Assembly (NCBI GenBank): GCA_037349315.1
Contig: JBAIAC010000014.1
Coordinates: 22,607,001 to 22,671,000, forward strand
Reading direction: 5' to 3'
Length of the DNA stretch: 64,000 nucleotides
From: Chelydra serpentina
Lineage: Eukaryota > Chordata > Testudines > Chelydridae
In this document: positions 35,827-46,606 of the stretch, piece after piece
How positions within the stretch are numbered: position 1 is the stretch's first letter
Layout of the letters: each line of letters begins with the position of its first letter
Made by a program: the position numbers and the translations under genes
The notes under the pieces: model-generated
What the model was told of the DNA's origin: nothing
Seen by the model: only the letters and a program-made list of their open reading frames with translations
Databases searched by the model: none

Positions 35827-35892
35827 CATGTTAACATTCAGCAGAGTCTGTTGCCGAAGTGCCTGAAATGATTTCAGCTGTTGTTGAAGGAT
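35827..35892 (-). CDS. CCDC110: CCDC110, internal exon
   Basis: 22 codons, phase 0 both ends, between AAATTTAG and GTAAGAG. It reads ILQQQLKSFQALRQQTLLNV then NM. The LQQQL.SFQALR.QTL.NV pattern is shared with human CCDC110. It is the start of the first coiled coil. Confidence 0.94.
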
Positions 35893-36538
35893 CTAAATTT
35901 GTAAAATGAATAGTAGAAAGCTGAGAGGTTTGTACAGATTGAGATGAGTTAGAACAATTCTCTTTATTATACTTGCATTTAACCTTTCAGTTCTAGATTG
36001 CCAGTTTGGACCCAGCCTCACGGACTAGGGAAAGTTTTTACTGTCCAATGGCTATTTAGTGACTTATCTGAAATGAATTGGGAGTTTCCAACACCTTTCC
36101 TATTCAGATTCATTTGGAAAAAGAATTCCTGTGTGAATTAATCTGAATTGGATCACAAGCATTCACAAACACAATGAATGCATGAGCTAGAGGAATGAAT
36201 ATATGTTGGGCAAAAACATTCCTAATTTGCACACAGTTTGCTTAGGAAGCATGTTCCCAACTAGTGGAAGAAGGGGAAAAAGGAGGTAAGAGACATTGTA
36301 TGGACATAGTCAAATAAATCAGGTTAAAAAAGGTACAAAACTTGTTTATATTTAAAAGAAAACTGCTGTTGAAAAGATATTTAGTGTCAAACTACATGGC
36401 CTCAAACTACATTAGCAAATTGGTCTTCCTGCTGGAAACTTTAGCACTATATACAGTTATGGATGTACTGAAACAATCCGTTTAGTTATTAAGCTTCAAA
36501 AATGTTTTGTGCCAATAATTTGGATCAAATTAGCGTAC
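35893..36538. other. CCDC110 intron, nothing recognised
   Basis: AT-rich intron, no recognised element. Confidence 0.5.
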
Positions 36539-36591
36539 TTTTAGTGCTGATTGCGGTTGGATTTGACCTTCTGTTCCTGATGTATAATCAT
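36539..36591 (-). CDS. CCDC110: CCDC110, second coding exon (probable)
   Basis: A 53-base exon between ATTTTTCAG and the donor GTACGC. After two bases completing a codon (xAT) it reads DYTSGTEGQIQPQSALK. QIQPQSALK is identical to the human protein, near residue 50 there. It needs an upstream exon ending in phase 1. Confidence 0.9.
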
Positions 36592-36947
36592 CTGAAAAAT
36601 AAAAGCATAAAACCCTACAGTTATAGTATCTATAATTCACAGGCAGAAACCTTAAATGTCTAGTAAGAGAGCAATGAGAGAGCGAGAGATCAGCTCTGCA
36701 CTGGTGCTCAAACTGGGGAGGAGGGGGAAAAGCTTGTTCCTTCACTATCCTGGTGCCTGCCGATGATTTAATGATGGCTTGGCTGTTTCTACAAGAAAAA
36801 GATTCCCAGCCTTTGGATGGGCAGAGGATGATTCTCCCTTCCAAACCCACCCCATTCAAATGGTGAGACACCCTCCCCAGACCACACCATGCTAACTTAA
36901 CTTTCTCTTGGAAAAGCTAACAAGTAAGTGTGTTTGTTAGTGTTGCC

Positions 36948-37236
36948 AACTCTCATGATTTTGTCTTGAGTCTCATGATAATTATTGTTTTCCTTAAAGC
37001 CCTGGCTCCTGGAGTCAAGTGGATATGTGATGATTTCAGCCTTTATTCCTAAAGAAAAAGTAAGTTTCTAGCCTTCGTAGCTGTGGAGAAAGCTTCAAAA
37101 TATGACCCGAGTGCACTCTAAAGGCTCAAAAAGCAGAAGGCAAATAAAAAGAACATCAAATCTATTATTTTTACATAAGCTCATGATTTTTAGTGAGCCT
37201 GACTCATGATTTTTGAACATTTGACATTGGCAATAT
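36948..37236. repeat. Dispersed repeat with TCATGATTTT motif
   Basis: It starts GTTGCCAACTCTCATGATTT and ends TTGACATTGGCAATA. The first and last nine bases are inverted copies with mismatches. Several TCATGATTTTT units occur inside. A partial second copy sits at about 39340-39430 (ending AGGGTTGGCAATAC). Confidence 0.55.
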
Positions 37237-37375
37237 TGGTATCCTGGGGGCCCCTTCATCCTATTGCATGTGGCCAAGGGAGAGCACTAGGTAGCAGAAG
37301 AATGACGTGGGGCCAAACCCATTGTTTTAATCTGGGGAGTGTGCCTTTAGGGCCCTTGCCTGTTTCATTCTAGTC

Positions 37376-37484
37376 CAGTGGTTTTCAACCTCTGGTACAT
37401 GGAGCCCTGGGGGTCTGCAGATGTCCGTACCTCCATTCAACATTTTTTAGGGGTCAGCAAATGAAAAAAGGTTGAAAACCACTG
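37376..37484. mobile_element. Small hAT-type MITE
   Basis: CAGTGGTTTTCAACCT and AGGTTGAAAACCACTG are inverted ends of a 109-base element. Flanking octamers TTCTAGTC and CTCTAGTT agree at 6 of 8 positions. Confidence 0.75.
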
Positions 37485-38129
37485 CTCTAGTTCATGAGGA
37501 ATGTCACTTCAAAACATGCTCCTGAGAACTTGGCTGCTAACTTATCACTTGCTTTTCATTTGCATCTAAACACCATGAGTGCCTCCAGTCCTTCAGTGCA
37601 GGGTCCCCATTAATTTGTGAGGAATTTAAGCTTTTATTACAAAAAATAATTCTAGGTTGTGAAGAATACTTTCTGACTGTGCCTCACATGCAGAAATGCC
37701 TTCCTGGGTATGCAGGCAGCTTGGGACCCTAGCAGGGAGAGGTGTGAACTGCTCCTATTCATCTCACTGGTGTATTAACTCTGAAGACCAGTGATGACAA
37801 TTTAAATGGCAACACTGTTAATTGTTTCACTGCTGCCCATTTTGGCAGAAAGACCCAGTGCTCCATCACTACATCCTCATAATGTGACTTCTCTGCACAT
37901 CCTCCGCTGCAGGAGCTGCTCCTGGCCTCTCTCCATTGGCCTGGCTTTGCTGGCACCCGGGGCTGTTCATTATATTTCATACACAGCAGCCTCTGCCTTA
38001 GTACCTGGGGTGAGGCTGCCACATGTCCCCAGGTTCAGGAGTTGATTCCCATTTGCCTCAATTTGGCTGGCTGTGGACATTCAAGGAGCCGTGAATATAT
38101 TTGTGCTAGAGCAGGGTGATGAGATGTCA
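37485..38129. other. CCDC110 first-intron or upstream sequence, nothing recognised
   Basis: Moderate GC. A - strand frame at 37759-38022 shows no similarity I can recognise and no supporting splice sites. Confidence 0.4.
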
Positions 38130-38310
38130 TCACACAGGGAGGATGCAAGGACATCACACCACATCACACCAATTACATAGCGAGGATGCAATGACACCAT
38201 ACCCCACCACACAGCGAGGGTGCAATGACATCACACCAATCACACAGCGAGGATGCAATGACATCACACCACATCACACTGTGAGGATGCAATGACATCA
38301 TTGCTCATCA
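38130..38310. repeat. Minisatellite with CRE-like octamers
   Basis: Five imperfect units of about 33-45 bases built on CACAGCGAGGATGCAATGAC followed by ATCACACC. Units start near 38130, 38175, 38208, 38241 and 38275. Three contain TGACATCA (38226, 38259, 38293), one base from the cAMP-response palindrome TGACGTCA. Confidence 0.8.
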
Positions 38311-38741
38311 TGGTGCCCCCGCCCCCGGGGCAGATGCCAATGGGGACCCTGCATTTTGGGGAGAGGGAGAATCTTACCCGGTCCTGCCTTCTCGCAGCTG
38401 GCCAGGGCCATGGAGACGGAGAGCGGCAGGGGGTCCGTCCCCTGCCCCCTACTCCCGCCACTGCTGTCCCCGCAGTCCTTCCCTGCAACGCAAACAGAAT
38501 CATCATCCTCTGTAACTGCGCCCGCCCGAGCAGTCCCCCGACCCTGCCTGCGTGTGTGACTCACTCTGTCCACGGCTTTGTCTCATCTTGTCCTGCGCCC
38601 GCCCGCACTCGCTTCTTCCCTTCTCACTGACCTGAACTGCCCAACCTGTTCTGCCTCCGTTCGCGTTGCCAGGTAACGGTTCTCCCGGAAGCGGAGGCGG
38701 TGCAAGGCAGGCAGCCGTTGCTCCCTGCTCCTGAGGCACGC

Positions 38742-38758
38742 GCGCCCCCTGGAGGCCA
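38742..38758 (-). promoter_or_regulatory. CTCF-like site 1
   Basis: GCGCCCCCTGGAGGCCA reads, on the - strand, TGGCCTCCAGGGGGCGC, matching the CTCF core (CCANNAGGGGGCGC type) with one departure. It has the same orientation as site 2, 63 bases away. Confidence 0.6.
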
Positions 38759-38804
38759 CGAGACAGCCGCCCGGCCACGCGCCCCTCCCGCTGCTAGGAG
38801 CCTC

Positions 38805-38821
38805 GCGCCCCCTGGTGGCGG
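38805..38821 (-). promoter_or_regulatory. CTCF-like site 2
   Basis: GCGCCCCCTGGTGGCGG is, on the - strand, CCGCCACCAGGGGGCGC, an essentially consensus CTCF core. Confidence 0.68.
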
Positions 38822-38950
38822 AAACTCCCCTCGAGCTTTCGGTTAGCCGTAGGCCGAAGGGAGGGAGCTCGCTGGTGGCGTCCTTCGCATGGGGGGGCAG
38901 GGAAGGAGCCGAGTCTGTGCTGGGTTAACGGCCGTTTGCGGAGCGAAGGC

Positions 38951-39869
38951 AGGTAACTGTGTATGGCGCCCTGCATAGTGGGGGCTGGTGCAGGAGGAGA
39001 CGGGGTGGGGAATGGACAATCTGGAAATGCACAGAGAACACTCCAACTGTATTGCACTGAGCCCCTTTGGTGCAAAGCACATCCCCTGCCCTGCAAACTG
39101 GCCCCTCTCCAGCCCTGGGAATCCCCCACCCAAATCTCACCCACTTAGCAGGATCCCACTCCTGCCAGCTCATCCCACAGTGGGTGCTTTCCTGAGAGCC
39201 CCAGCTGCTGCAATCAGGTCACAGCTTGCCTTAAAAGCCAGCCAGCTGCCAGTTCCCACGGCACAGAGAAAAGCTTGACTGGAAACCTAAAAGGCTCCCT
39301 CCAGCCCCAGCCAGGAGGCAAAATGAAAAGAACCCAAGAGCTATTATTTTGTAAATCTCATGATTTTTGTCGATAGTTTCATGATTTGCTGGGACTTGAC
39401 TCGCAAACAATTAGGGTTGGCAATACGGGGCAAGTGAAGATGTTTCTTTCTTTACGCGCCCCATTGCCGCTGGTAAATCTCTTCCCTTCCTCTGCCCAGG
39501 CCAGGCATTGGAAATCATGCTGTCATTGTACTTTTCTTACATAATTTTTCACACCCTGTTGTTGATGATAAGCCCTGGGAAATTTAAAACAAATGTAATT
39601 CCTTGTCAGTTTCGTTATCTCCAATGCTCCTACCTCACTGGACTGTTACTGCAGGCGGGCAGGCAGCCTTGCTTTCGCAGTGGTCAGTACTGAGACAGAT
39701 TTTTAGTAATGCTTTTTTTTTTTAAAGAACTTAATCATATTTTAGTTAAAGAAATAATGTAAGAAATCTGAACTTTGATTCACTTTCCTATCTCTTTGCC
39801 TATTTAAGGTTATTATATGGCTCCCATTACCGTAATATCTATGTGCCTCCTGATCTTTAATGTATTTAT
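38951..39869. other. Upstream flank, mostly unassigned
   Basis: Non-coding sequence with the partial TCATGATTTT repeat at about 39340-39430. Nothing else is recognised. Confidence 0.4.
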
Positions 39870-39970
39870 CCTTACAACATCCCTGTGAGGTAGGGAAGTG
39901 TTATTGTCCCCATCTTACAAATGGGGAGCTGAGGCACATACTGGCTAAGGCCTGGATGCTCAGTGGCATT
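39870..39970 (+). repeat. MIR-like ancient SINE core
   Basis: CCTGTGAGGTAGGGAAGTGTTA-type start, then TTGTCCCCATCTTACAAATG and GGGGAGCTGAGGCACA closely resemble the core of mammalian-wide interspersed repeats, which are ancient and shared across amniotes. Confidence 0.65.
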
Positions 39971-40799
39971 CAGGTGCCCAACTCCCACTGAGGATCAGGG
40001 CCTAACGGTATGTCTATACTGCAGTTGGGAGTGAGTTTTGCAGTACAGGTAGACAGAGTAATGCTAGCTGGGCTTGAACTAGTGCACTAAAAATGGCAGT
40101 GTGGATGGGGCTGTCAAGCCTACCATGGGTCTGAGTTCAGGTTACTAGTCTGAGGCTCTGCCAGAGGCACAATGTTGGCATTGTTTTTAGCCCCAATAGC
40201 ATGAGTCTGTCCACCTGGGTTGGAAGGTTTGCTCCCTGCTGCTGCATACCCTGTTACTTTCCCAGTGTCACTTGGGACATATGTGGTGGAGCAGGGACTT
40301 AAACCCAGGTCTCCCAAGTCCTAGGCTAGCACCATAAACACTGGACCATCCTTCCTCTCCCCTCACAAAAAATTCCCCCAAACTAAAAAGAATCAATAGA
40401 ACTGACAACATATATACCAAACACTGTTCATTCAATCGCTTTTGTTGTTTCCTAGTGACTAACCTTTATTTACATGTTGTCTACTTAAAGTCTGATCAAT
40501 AATCCTTATTCACATGAATAATTTTTATTCATGTAAGTAGTAGTCCTATTGAACTAAGAAACTACTCGTGATTAAATTACTCATGTGAATAAAGATTTCA
40601 GGATTAGGCTCTTAGACTATAAATTCTTTGGGGCAAAGATATTCTTTTTACTTGTTTAGAAGGCATCTATCACACTTTTGATATTCTATAGATAGGACAC
40701 TTTTGTTGAAAAAACAACAGCAAATGGTTGATCAAGTCAATATTCTACCATGAGGCAATCCTACCATAGTGGATGTGTTCTAAATCTTACACTTTAGCC

Positions 40800-41237
40800 G
40801 AGGGGTGGCCAACCTGAGCCTGAGAAGGAGCCAGAATTTACCAATGTACATTGCCAAAAAGCCACAGTAATACGTCAGCAGCCCCCCATCAGCTCCTCCT
40901 CCCTGTTCCCAGTGCCTCCCGCCCACCAGCAGCCCCGCCGATCTGCACCTTCCCCTCCCTCCCCGCAACTCCCAATCAGCTGTTTCATGGCGTGCAGTAG
41001 GCTCTGGGGGAGAGGGGGAGGAGCGAAGGCATAACAGACTCAGGGGAGGGGGCGGGATGGGGTGGAGTGGGGGCAGGGCCTGTGGCAGAGCCAGGGGTTT
41101 AGCAGTGAGCACCCCCTGGCACATTGGAAAGTTGGCGCCTGTAGCTCCAGGCCCGGAGCCAGTGCCTATACAAGGAGCCGCACATTAACTTCTGAAGAGC
41201 TGCATGTGGCTCCGGAGCCACACGTTGGCCACCCCTG
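40800..41237. mobile_element. hAT-type MITE, perfect 8-bp duplication
   Basis: Ends GAGGGGTGGCCAAC and GTTGGCCACCCCTG are inverted repeats. CTTTAGCC flanks both sides exactly (40792-40799 and 41238-41245). The interior is GC-rich with no transposase. Confidence 0.9.
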
Positions 41238-43534
41238 CTTTAGCCCATACATCAAATGTTAAACTTCTATATTTAATATCAGTTTACCTCACAGTTTACA
41301 TTACACAGATATTTAATATCTCACAGTTTAGCTGAGACACTAAAGTTTTTTATGTCCACTACTATATGTAAGCCAGAAGTGGCAGAGTCTGTTATCTGTA
41401 GATAAAATTCATCTTGAGGGTCCTGAATTCAAATTGTGTAAAGTCATTTCCCTGACTTTTCCTGGGGGAAGGAAAATGGTCTTAATGCATAGGCCATAGC
41501 CTGAAAAGGGGTTTTCATTTTTGGAGATATTAGAGAGGGCTTCAGTCTTTATACTGTGGCCTGATTTTGTGTTATATAATTTTCATTTACAAAGTTTTCA
41601 CATGTGTTCATGGCATCGGATGATTATATTTGAACAAAATTAGATAAATACAAATTTTTGGGGGAAAGTTGGAGATCATTACTGCAACTATGCTGTCTCA
41701 AAGACAAAAAGAGCTCTCTGTTCTACAGGGATACTATCTCCAGATCACATTTGGATCATGACCCTCAATGCACAAGAACTGAATAGCCATAATATTTAAG
41801 TTTCTCACAGTCCCCAAATAGTTCTAGTGTTTATGCAGAAGTACACGGTTAGTGAGCCCTTCCTACACCTGTCGATCGACAGCTGAAGAGTCTAGAGGCT
41901 GGAGGTAGTCCAGCAGTATTACACAACAACAATAAAATGTAAATCCTATACTTAGATACCTACTATGAAGCCAGAAATAAATCTTTGTCATTTTCTTGGC
42001 CTCATAATTTTTTCTAAAGTTTTGGCCTATGATTGAGATCCAGGGCATAACGGAATACTAAATATATCGTAGTAACTTCCTGTATAATTCTTATAGGAGA
42101 ACAGAAAAGCTTTTCACCTACCAAGACCAGATTTCAGCATTCAGTGTTTCCCTTCAGCAGCTTTAACATTAATGCAGAGGAAACAGAATCCTTAAATCAG
42201 ATTTGGCAACTAAGTAGAAAGAGAATTGATTTTTCAATTTTTTAAAAATATATTTATTTTATATTTAGAGTCATGTTCTCCACTTTGGGCCTTATTTGAA
42301 TTTCATCCCAAACAAAACCAATGACATTCTATTGTCTTCAGTGGAAATTTACACCAGTGTAAGGGAGCTCAGAATAAGGCCCTTTTACTTTAGGAAGGTT
42401 GTTTAGTGCTGGGTATAACTGAAGGAAGAATTTGTCTCAAAAATATCAGTTGCATCATGCTACAGTGTTAGGGATTTTTTAAAATAAGACATTTAAATTC
42501 ACCCTTACGTGGCAGCAATAGATAAAGTACGTATTTCAATTTTGTGATAGACCTTATTTCAAGGGAAAATTATAATTAAAATACCCAGCCCTCCTGTCAA
42601 TTCAAGGAGACTACAGACCTTTTTAAAAGACCATTTTATAATATGAAATATCTGGGAAGGAGGAGGGGAGCCGATGCTGTCAAGCAATACGAAATAACAG
42701 AAAGAAACCAAATTGCTTAGGCTGATGATAGTGGTGGAATTCACTATCTTAATAATGTAAAGAATAATGTGCAGGCTTAGTTGCTCCATAGTTCTTATAT
42801 GAATGTGTTTGCATAATGGACATTCCCCAGAACATTGAAGTTTTATCATCAGCGAAGATGGTGACACAAAAAACAGTGAGTTCTCCCACTGATGTAAATA
42901 GAGGTTTACACATACATGCTCCTTAATGTTAGTGAGAGTCTGCATCTAAATCACAAGTGTATCAGTCAATAGGAGAATAAATCCCTTAGTATACTACCAG
43001 TTTTAGATCACCCAAGACAGATGTTACAAATAAGAATATTAAAGATCCACTATGAAGTAGAGCAGTTACCTGGAAGAAGCCTCTTCATAAATGTAAGAAA
43101 CATCTCTCCAATCTAGTCCATCCAAGAGGTGATTATGCTTCTGGTAGAATGATCTGAAAAGGGAATAGAGCTGATGTGAATTGATGTAATTCCATTGTCT
43201 GTTTACAACAGCAAATGGTCTGGCCTAGAGTATTTTATGAGGTTCCCAATCCATCAGCGTAGATATGAACATAAATAGTAGCACCTTATTGGATTCCTGG
43301 AAAGACTAAAAGGCCTGTTAAATATTCTAAACCCGTCTGCCCTGGTTAAATAAACTTTCAAAGCTCTAACAAGGTCAACCTTGTAATGCAAAATATAAGA
43401 TTGAGAAATACAACAGCTTCCTAATGATATAGTACAAGTTAATCCCAAAGTTAACATGAAAGGAGAAAACATGAACAGCCTGACAGAGATAGTGTCCTCT
43501 CCTGATGTATATATAAGCTGAAATAAAGGCAATA
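41238..43534. other. Intergenic between CCDC110 and PDLIM3, one duplicated segment
   Basis: AT-rich, no gene recognised. A segment at about 41827-41990 resembles 56058-56190 in the same orientation; it contains the palindrome CTGTCGATCGACAG. Confidence 0.5.
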
Positions 43535-44091
43535 CAGTGGAACCCCGTTTATCCGATCTAATTGAGACCGGGGCCAGATTGGATAATCAGAAATTTGGAT
43601 AATCAGGAGAATGGGCAAAGAGCTTTCTATCCATTATTTTAAGATGCAGAGTTGCTTTTAAACTCGCTGAGCCCTCCGGAAAAAGCATTACAACATACTC
43701 CCCTTCTTATCTGGGTATCTACTTAACAGAATATACAAACCCCTAGTTCTTGCAAACAATGGTTTTTTTCATTTATTGACAAGAAAATCAATGTGAGTTT
43801 TTAACAAGTTGTACAGGTATTGATAATTCTTTACACTCTTTACTCTTTAACCCTGAATATTATAGGGACCATCTATAACAGTATTTTCCAACCTTTTTGT
43901 GGCACTTTCCCAGGGCCCCACATCACAGTGGGCCCTGCAAAGCTAAATTACATGCTTCAGCTCTGGTGGCAGAGCTCGTGCTGTCAGCCCTGGGCGACGG
44001 GGCTTGGACACTCAGCTCCTGTGTGTGCACTGGTGGTTTGGTTAATACAGAGAGTCAGATAATGGAGGCTCAGATAAACGGGGTTCTACTG
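43535..44091. mobile_element. pogo/Tigger-like MITE
   Basis: Ends CAGTGGAACCCCGTTTATC and GATAAACGGGGTTCTACTG are inverted repeats, each flanked by TA, the Tc1/mariner target duplication. Inverted phrases about a gap of roughly 420 bp (TTGGATAATCAG, GTCAGATAATGG) support the family. A GC-rich inner segment near 43883-44030 may be another insertion. Confidence 0.82.
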
Positions 44092-44159
44092 TACTTTGTT
44101 TTGCTGAGAATAACACATACTATGTGCAATTATACATTCTGGCCCGTGTTAAAAGTTCC

Positions 44160-44582
44160 CGTTACACTTCTCCAACAGCAGCAATAATAATAATAATTTT
44201 CAGACTTCTTTTCAATAATTTTGCTAGCACTGCCACATGTTTTGTAAATACAGTAGGTGAACTTTTCAGACTAGAGAGAAATATCTTGTACTTGAACATT
44301 TCCTTGCTCAGAAACTGGCAGTGGGCCTCCCTCATAGGGACCAGAAAATAAGCATGTTTTAGGTCTAAAATGCCAGTCAACTTCTTGGTCTCCACCAGCT
44401 GCAAAAGCTGTTTAGCAGTGAGCATGTGGAATCCTTTGATACTTCATAAAATAGTATATCTGTATGGGATGAAAAGTTCCTGGTTTTTAGGGACAACGGA
44501 GTACAGTATTTTGAATGAACTTCTTGTCTTCGAAGAAGTCTTTTAACTATCCCTATTGGATCCTTCTTTTTATATGGGTGCA
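44160..44582 (-). pseudogene. DIRS-like retrotransposon reverse transcriptase remnant
   Basis: The - strand has VETKKLTGILDLKHAYFLVP and SLKSSPTVFTKHVAVLAKLL, resembling the LDLKDAYF...P and AP..FTK... motifs of DIRS-type (tyrosine-recombinase) elements. Frame changes occur near 44420. A short (AAT)n run sits at 44183-44198. Confidence 0.55.
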
Positions 44583-44869
44583 TACACTATTTGAGATGGC
44601 CTGGTGACTCAGAAAAAACTAAGTTAAATACCTTTACAATGGTTGCTAACCGCTCAATGACTTTATGTAATATTTGACCATATTTGAAGGAGAAATCAGT
44701 CTTTGTTCTACATTTTAAGATGTGAGAGACATCTGAAAATGCAGGTTAAAGCTTTTGTACTGGAAGAGATCACTCATTCACCACTGACTCCTCCGTTTTA
44801 TTACTCCTGTAAAAAGATTGATAAGATTAGGAGTGAAAGGATTAGGAGATTAGAAATATGGCCTTTTAT

Positions 44870-45549
44870 ATCATAGAATCATAGAATCATAGAATCTCAG
44901 GGTTGGAAGGGACCTCAGGAGGTCATCTAGTCCAACCCCCGGCTCAAAGCAGGACCAACCCAACTAAATCATCCCAGCCAGGGCTTTGTCAAGCCTGACC
45001 TTAAAAACCTCTAAGGAAGGAGATTCCACCACCTCCCTAGGTAACCCATTCCAGTGCTTCACCACCCTACTAGTGAAAAAGTTTTTCCTAATATCCAACC
45101 TAAACCTCCCCCTCTGCAACTTGAGACCATTACTCCTTGTTCTGTCATCTTCTACCACTGAGAACAGTCTAGATCCATCCTCTTTGGAACCCCCTTTCAG
45201 GTAGTTGAAAGCAGCTATCAAATCCCCCCTCATTCTTCTCTTCTGCAGGCTAAACAATCCCAGTTCCCTCAGCCTCTCCTCATAAGTCATGTGCTCCAGT
45301 CCCCTAATCATTTTTGTTGCCCTCCGCTGGACTCTTTCCAATTTATCCACATCCTTCTTGTAGTGTGGGGCCCAAAACTGGACACAGTACTCCAAATGAG
45401 GCCTCACCAGTGCTGAATAGAGGGGAATAATCACGTCCCTCGATCTGCTGGAAATGCCCCTACTTATACAACCCAAAATGCCATTAGCCTTCTTGGCAAC
45501 AAGGGCACACTGTTGACTCATATTCAGCTTTTCGTCCACCGTAACCCCA
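44870..45549 (-). mobile_element. CR1 LINE, 5'-truncated 3' end
   Basis: The - strand is open from the truncation point through the ORF2 C-terminus ([20 protein letters not shown] to [16 protein letters not shown]). It ends with ATTCTATGAT repeats. It begins within ORF2 where alignment with the copy at 15331 stops at GTAACCCC (45541-45548). It is little diverged from the young copies. Confidence 0.9.
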
Positions 45550-46117
45550 TGGTCTTTGATTGAGGTGAGCATATTGCATCTACTTGTTTTACTTATTCCT
45601 AAATCTGTCTTGAGAGGTCTGAAAGGGTCTGAAAATGTTATCATTTAGGCATCTCCATTTGTCTGAGTCGCAACGTGATCACAATAGATGGTTCAGGGCA
45701 AAAATTCAACTTTCAACATCTGGCAAAAACTTAGGGCTTGTCTTCTTTGCTAAAGAAGCTGCATTTTTTACCTTGAGCTAAAAATACACTGGCGACCAGG
45801 AACTTTAGTTTTACTGCAAGGTAAACTCACTGAGGTCATCCCTAAAAGTTTACCTCATGGTATAATTTATAGCTTGGAAGCTGAACAGAAACAAATTCTC
45901 TATATAACTAAAGAGTACACAACATATTCAAAAGAACTATTGGCTATTTTCCACACATGTTTGGGAGTAATTGGTCTTTCCTTATAGAAAGCCTGGACAT
46001 ACAGAAGGTCATCCCCAGAGTTCCCTAGTTACCTATTTTTTTACAATAAAGACAAGTGATAACAAATAGCATGATTCTCAAAACTTGCAATATCAGATGC
46101 CAAACTGTCTTGACATA
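45550..46117. other. Intergenic, nothing recognised
   Basis: AT-rich sequence. No gene or clear repeat termini. Confidence 0.45.
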
Positions 46118-46606
46118 TGCAGTGTTGTGGTAGCCATATCGGTCCCAGGATATTTAGAAAGACAGGGAGAGGTAATATCTTCTATTGGACCAACTTCCGT
46201 TGGTGAGAAAGGGAAACTTTCAAGCTTACACAGAGCTCTTCTTCAGGTCTGGGAAAGGTACTCAGAGTGTCACAGCTAAATACAAGGCAGAACAGATTGT
46301 TTAGCATAAGTTGTTAACACACATTTCATGGGACCATTGAAGTTGAAGTGGCCTGTTAACATGACCGAAGCTGCTTTCCTCCTTCCTTTCCTCCCTATGA
46401 CTGGAGAGGAGTTAACAGGCCTTGACTGGTCCCTTGAAATATGTGTTATCTACTTACGCTAAACAATGTGTTCCACCTTGCATTTAGCTGTGACACTGAA
46501 GTTTCCCAGACCTGAAGAAGAGCTCTGTGTAAGCTCGAAAGCTTGTCTCACCAACTGAAGATGGTCCAATAAAAGGTATTACCTCACCCATCTTGTCTCT
46601 CAAACT
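46118..46606. mobile_element. Foldback element with about 200-bp inverted arms
   Basis: The left arm (46158-46363) and right arm (46402-46605) are inverted copies. Matching landmarks are ATTGGACCAACTTCCGTTGG with AGATGGTCCAATAAAAGGTA, AGAGCTCTTCTTCAGGTCTG with CAGACCTGAAGAAGAGCTCT, and GTGGCCTGTTAAC with GTTAACAGGCC. Only about 40 bases separate the arms. The superfamily is unclear; the short element at 24528 is related. Confidence 0.85.

Larger units (their letters stand above)
38311..38950 (-). promoter_or_regulatory. GC-rich, CpG-containing block, likely CCDC110 promoter
   Basis: GC content and CpG density rise sharply compared with all flanking non-repeat sequence (for example GCACGCGCGCCCC near 38737 and GCTCGCGCC near 38803). 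The position, upstream of the first recognised CCDC110 exon on the - strand, fits a CpG-island promoter. No TATA box is evident. Whether it also serves a + strand transcript is unknown. Confidence 0.6.

Noticed and set aside
36530..36871. A 113-residue - strand protein starting at 36871
   Set aside because: Only the last 18 codons are CCDC110 exon; a splice acceptor at 36592 precedes them and the rest is intron.
38120..38310. A CRISPR-like array of short repeats
   Set aside because: Units are imperfect, spacers are not unique, and the context is a vertebrate promoter flank; it is a minisatellite.
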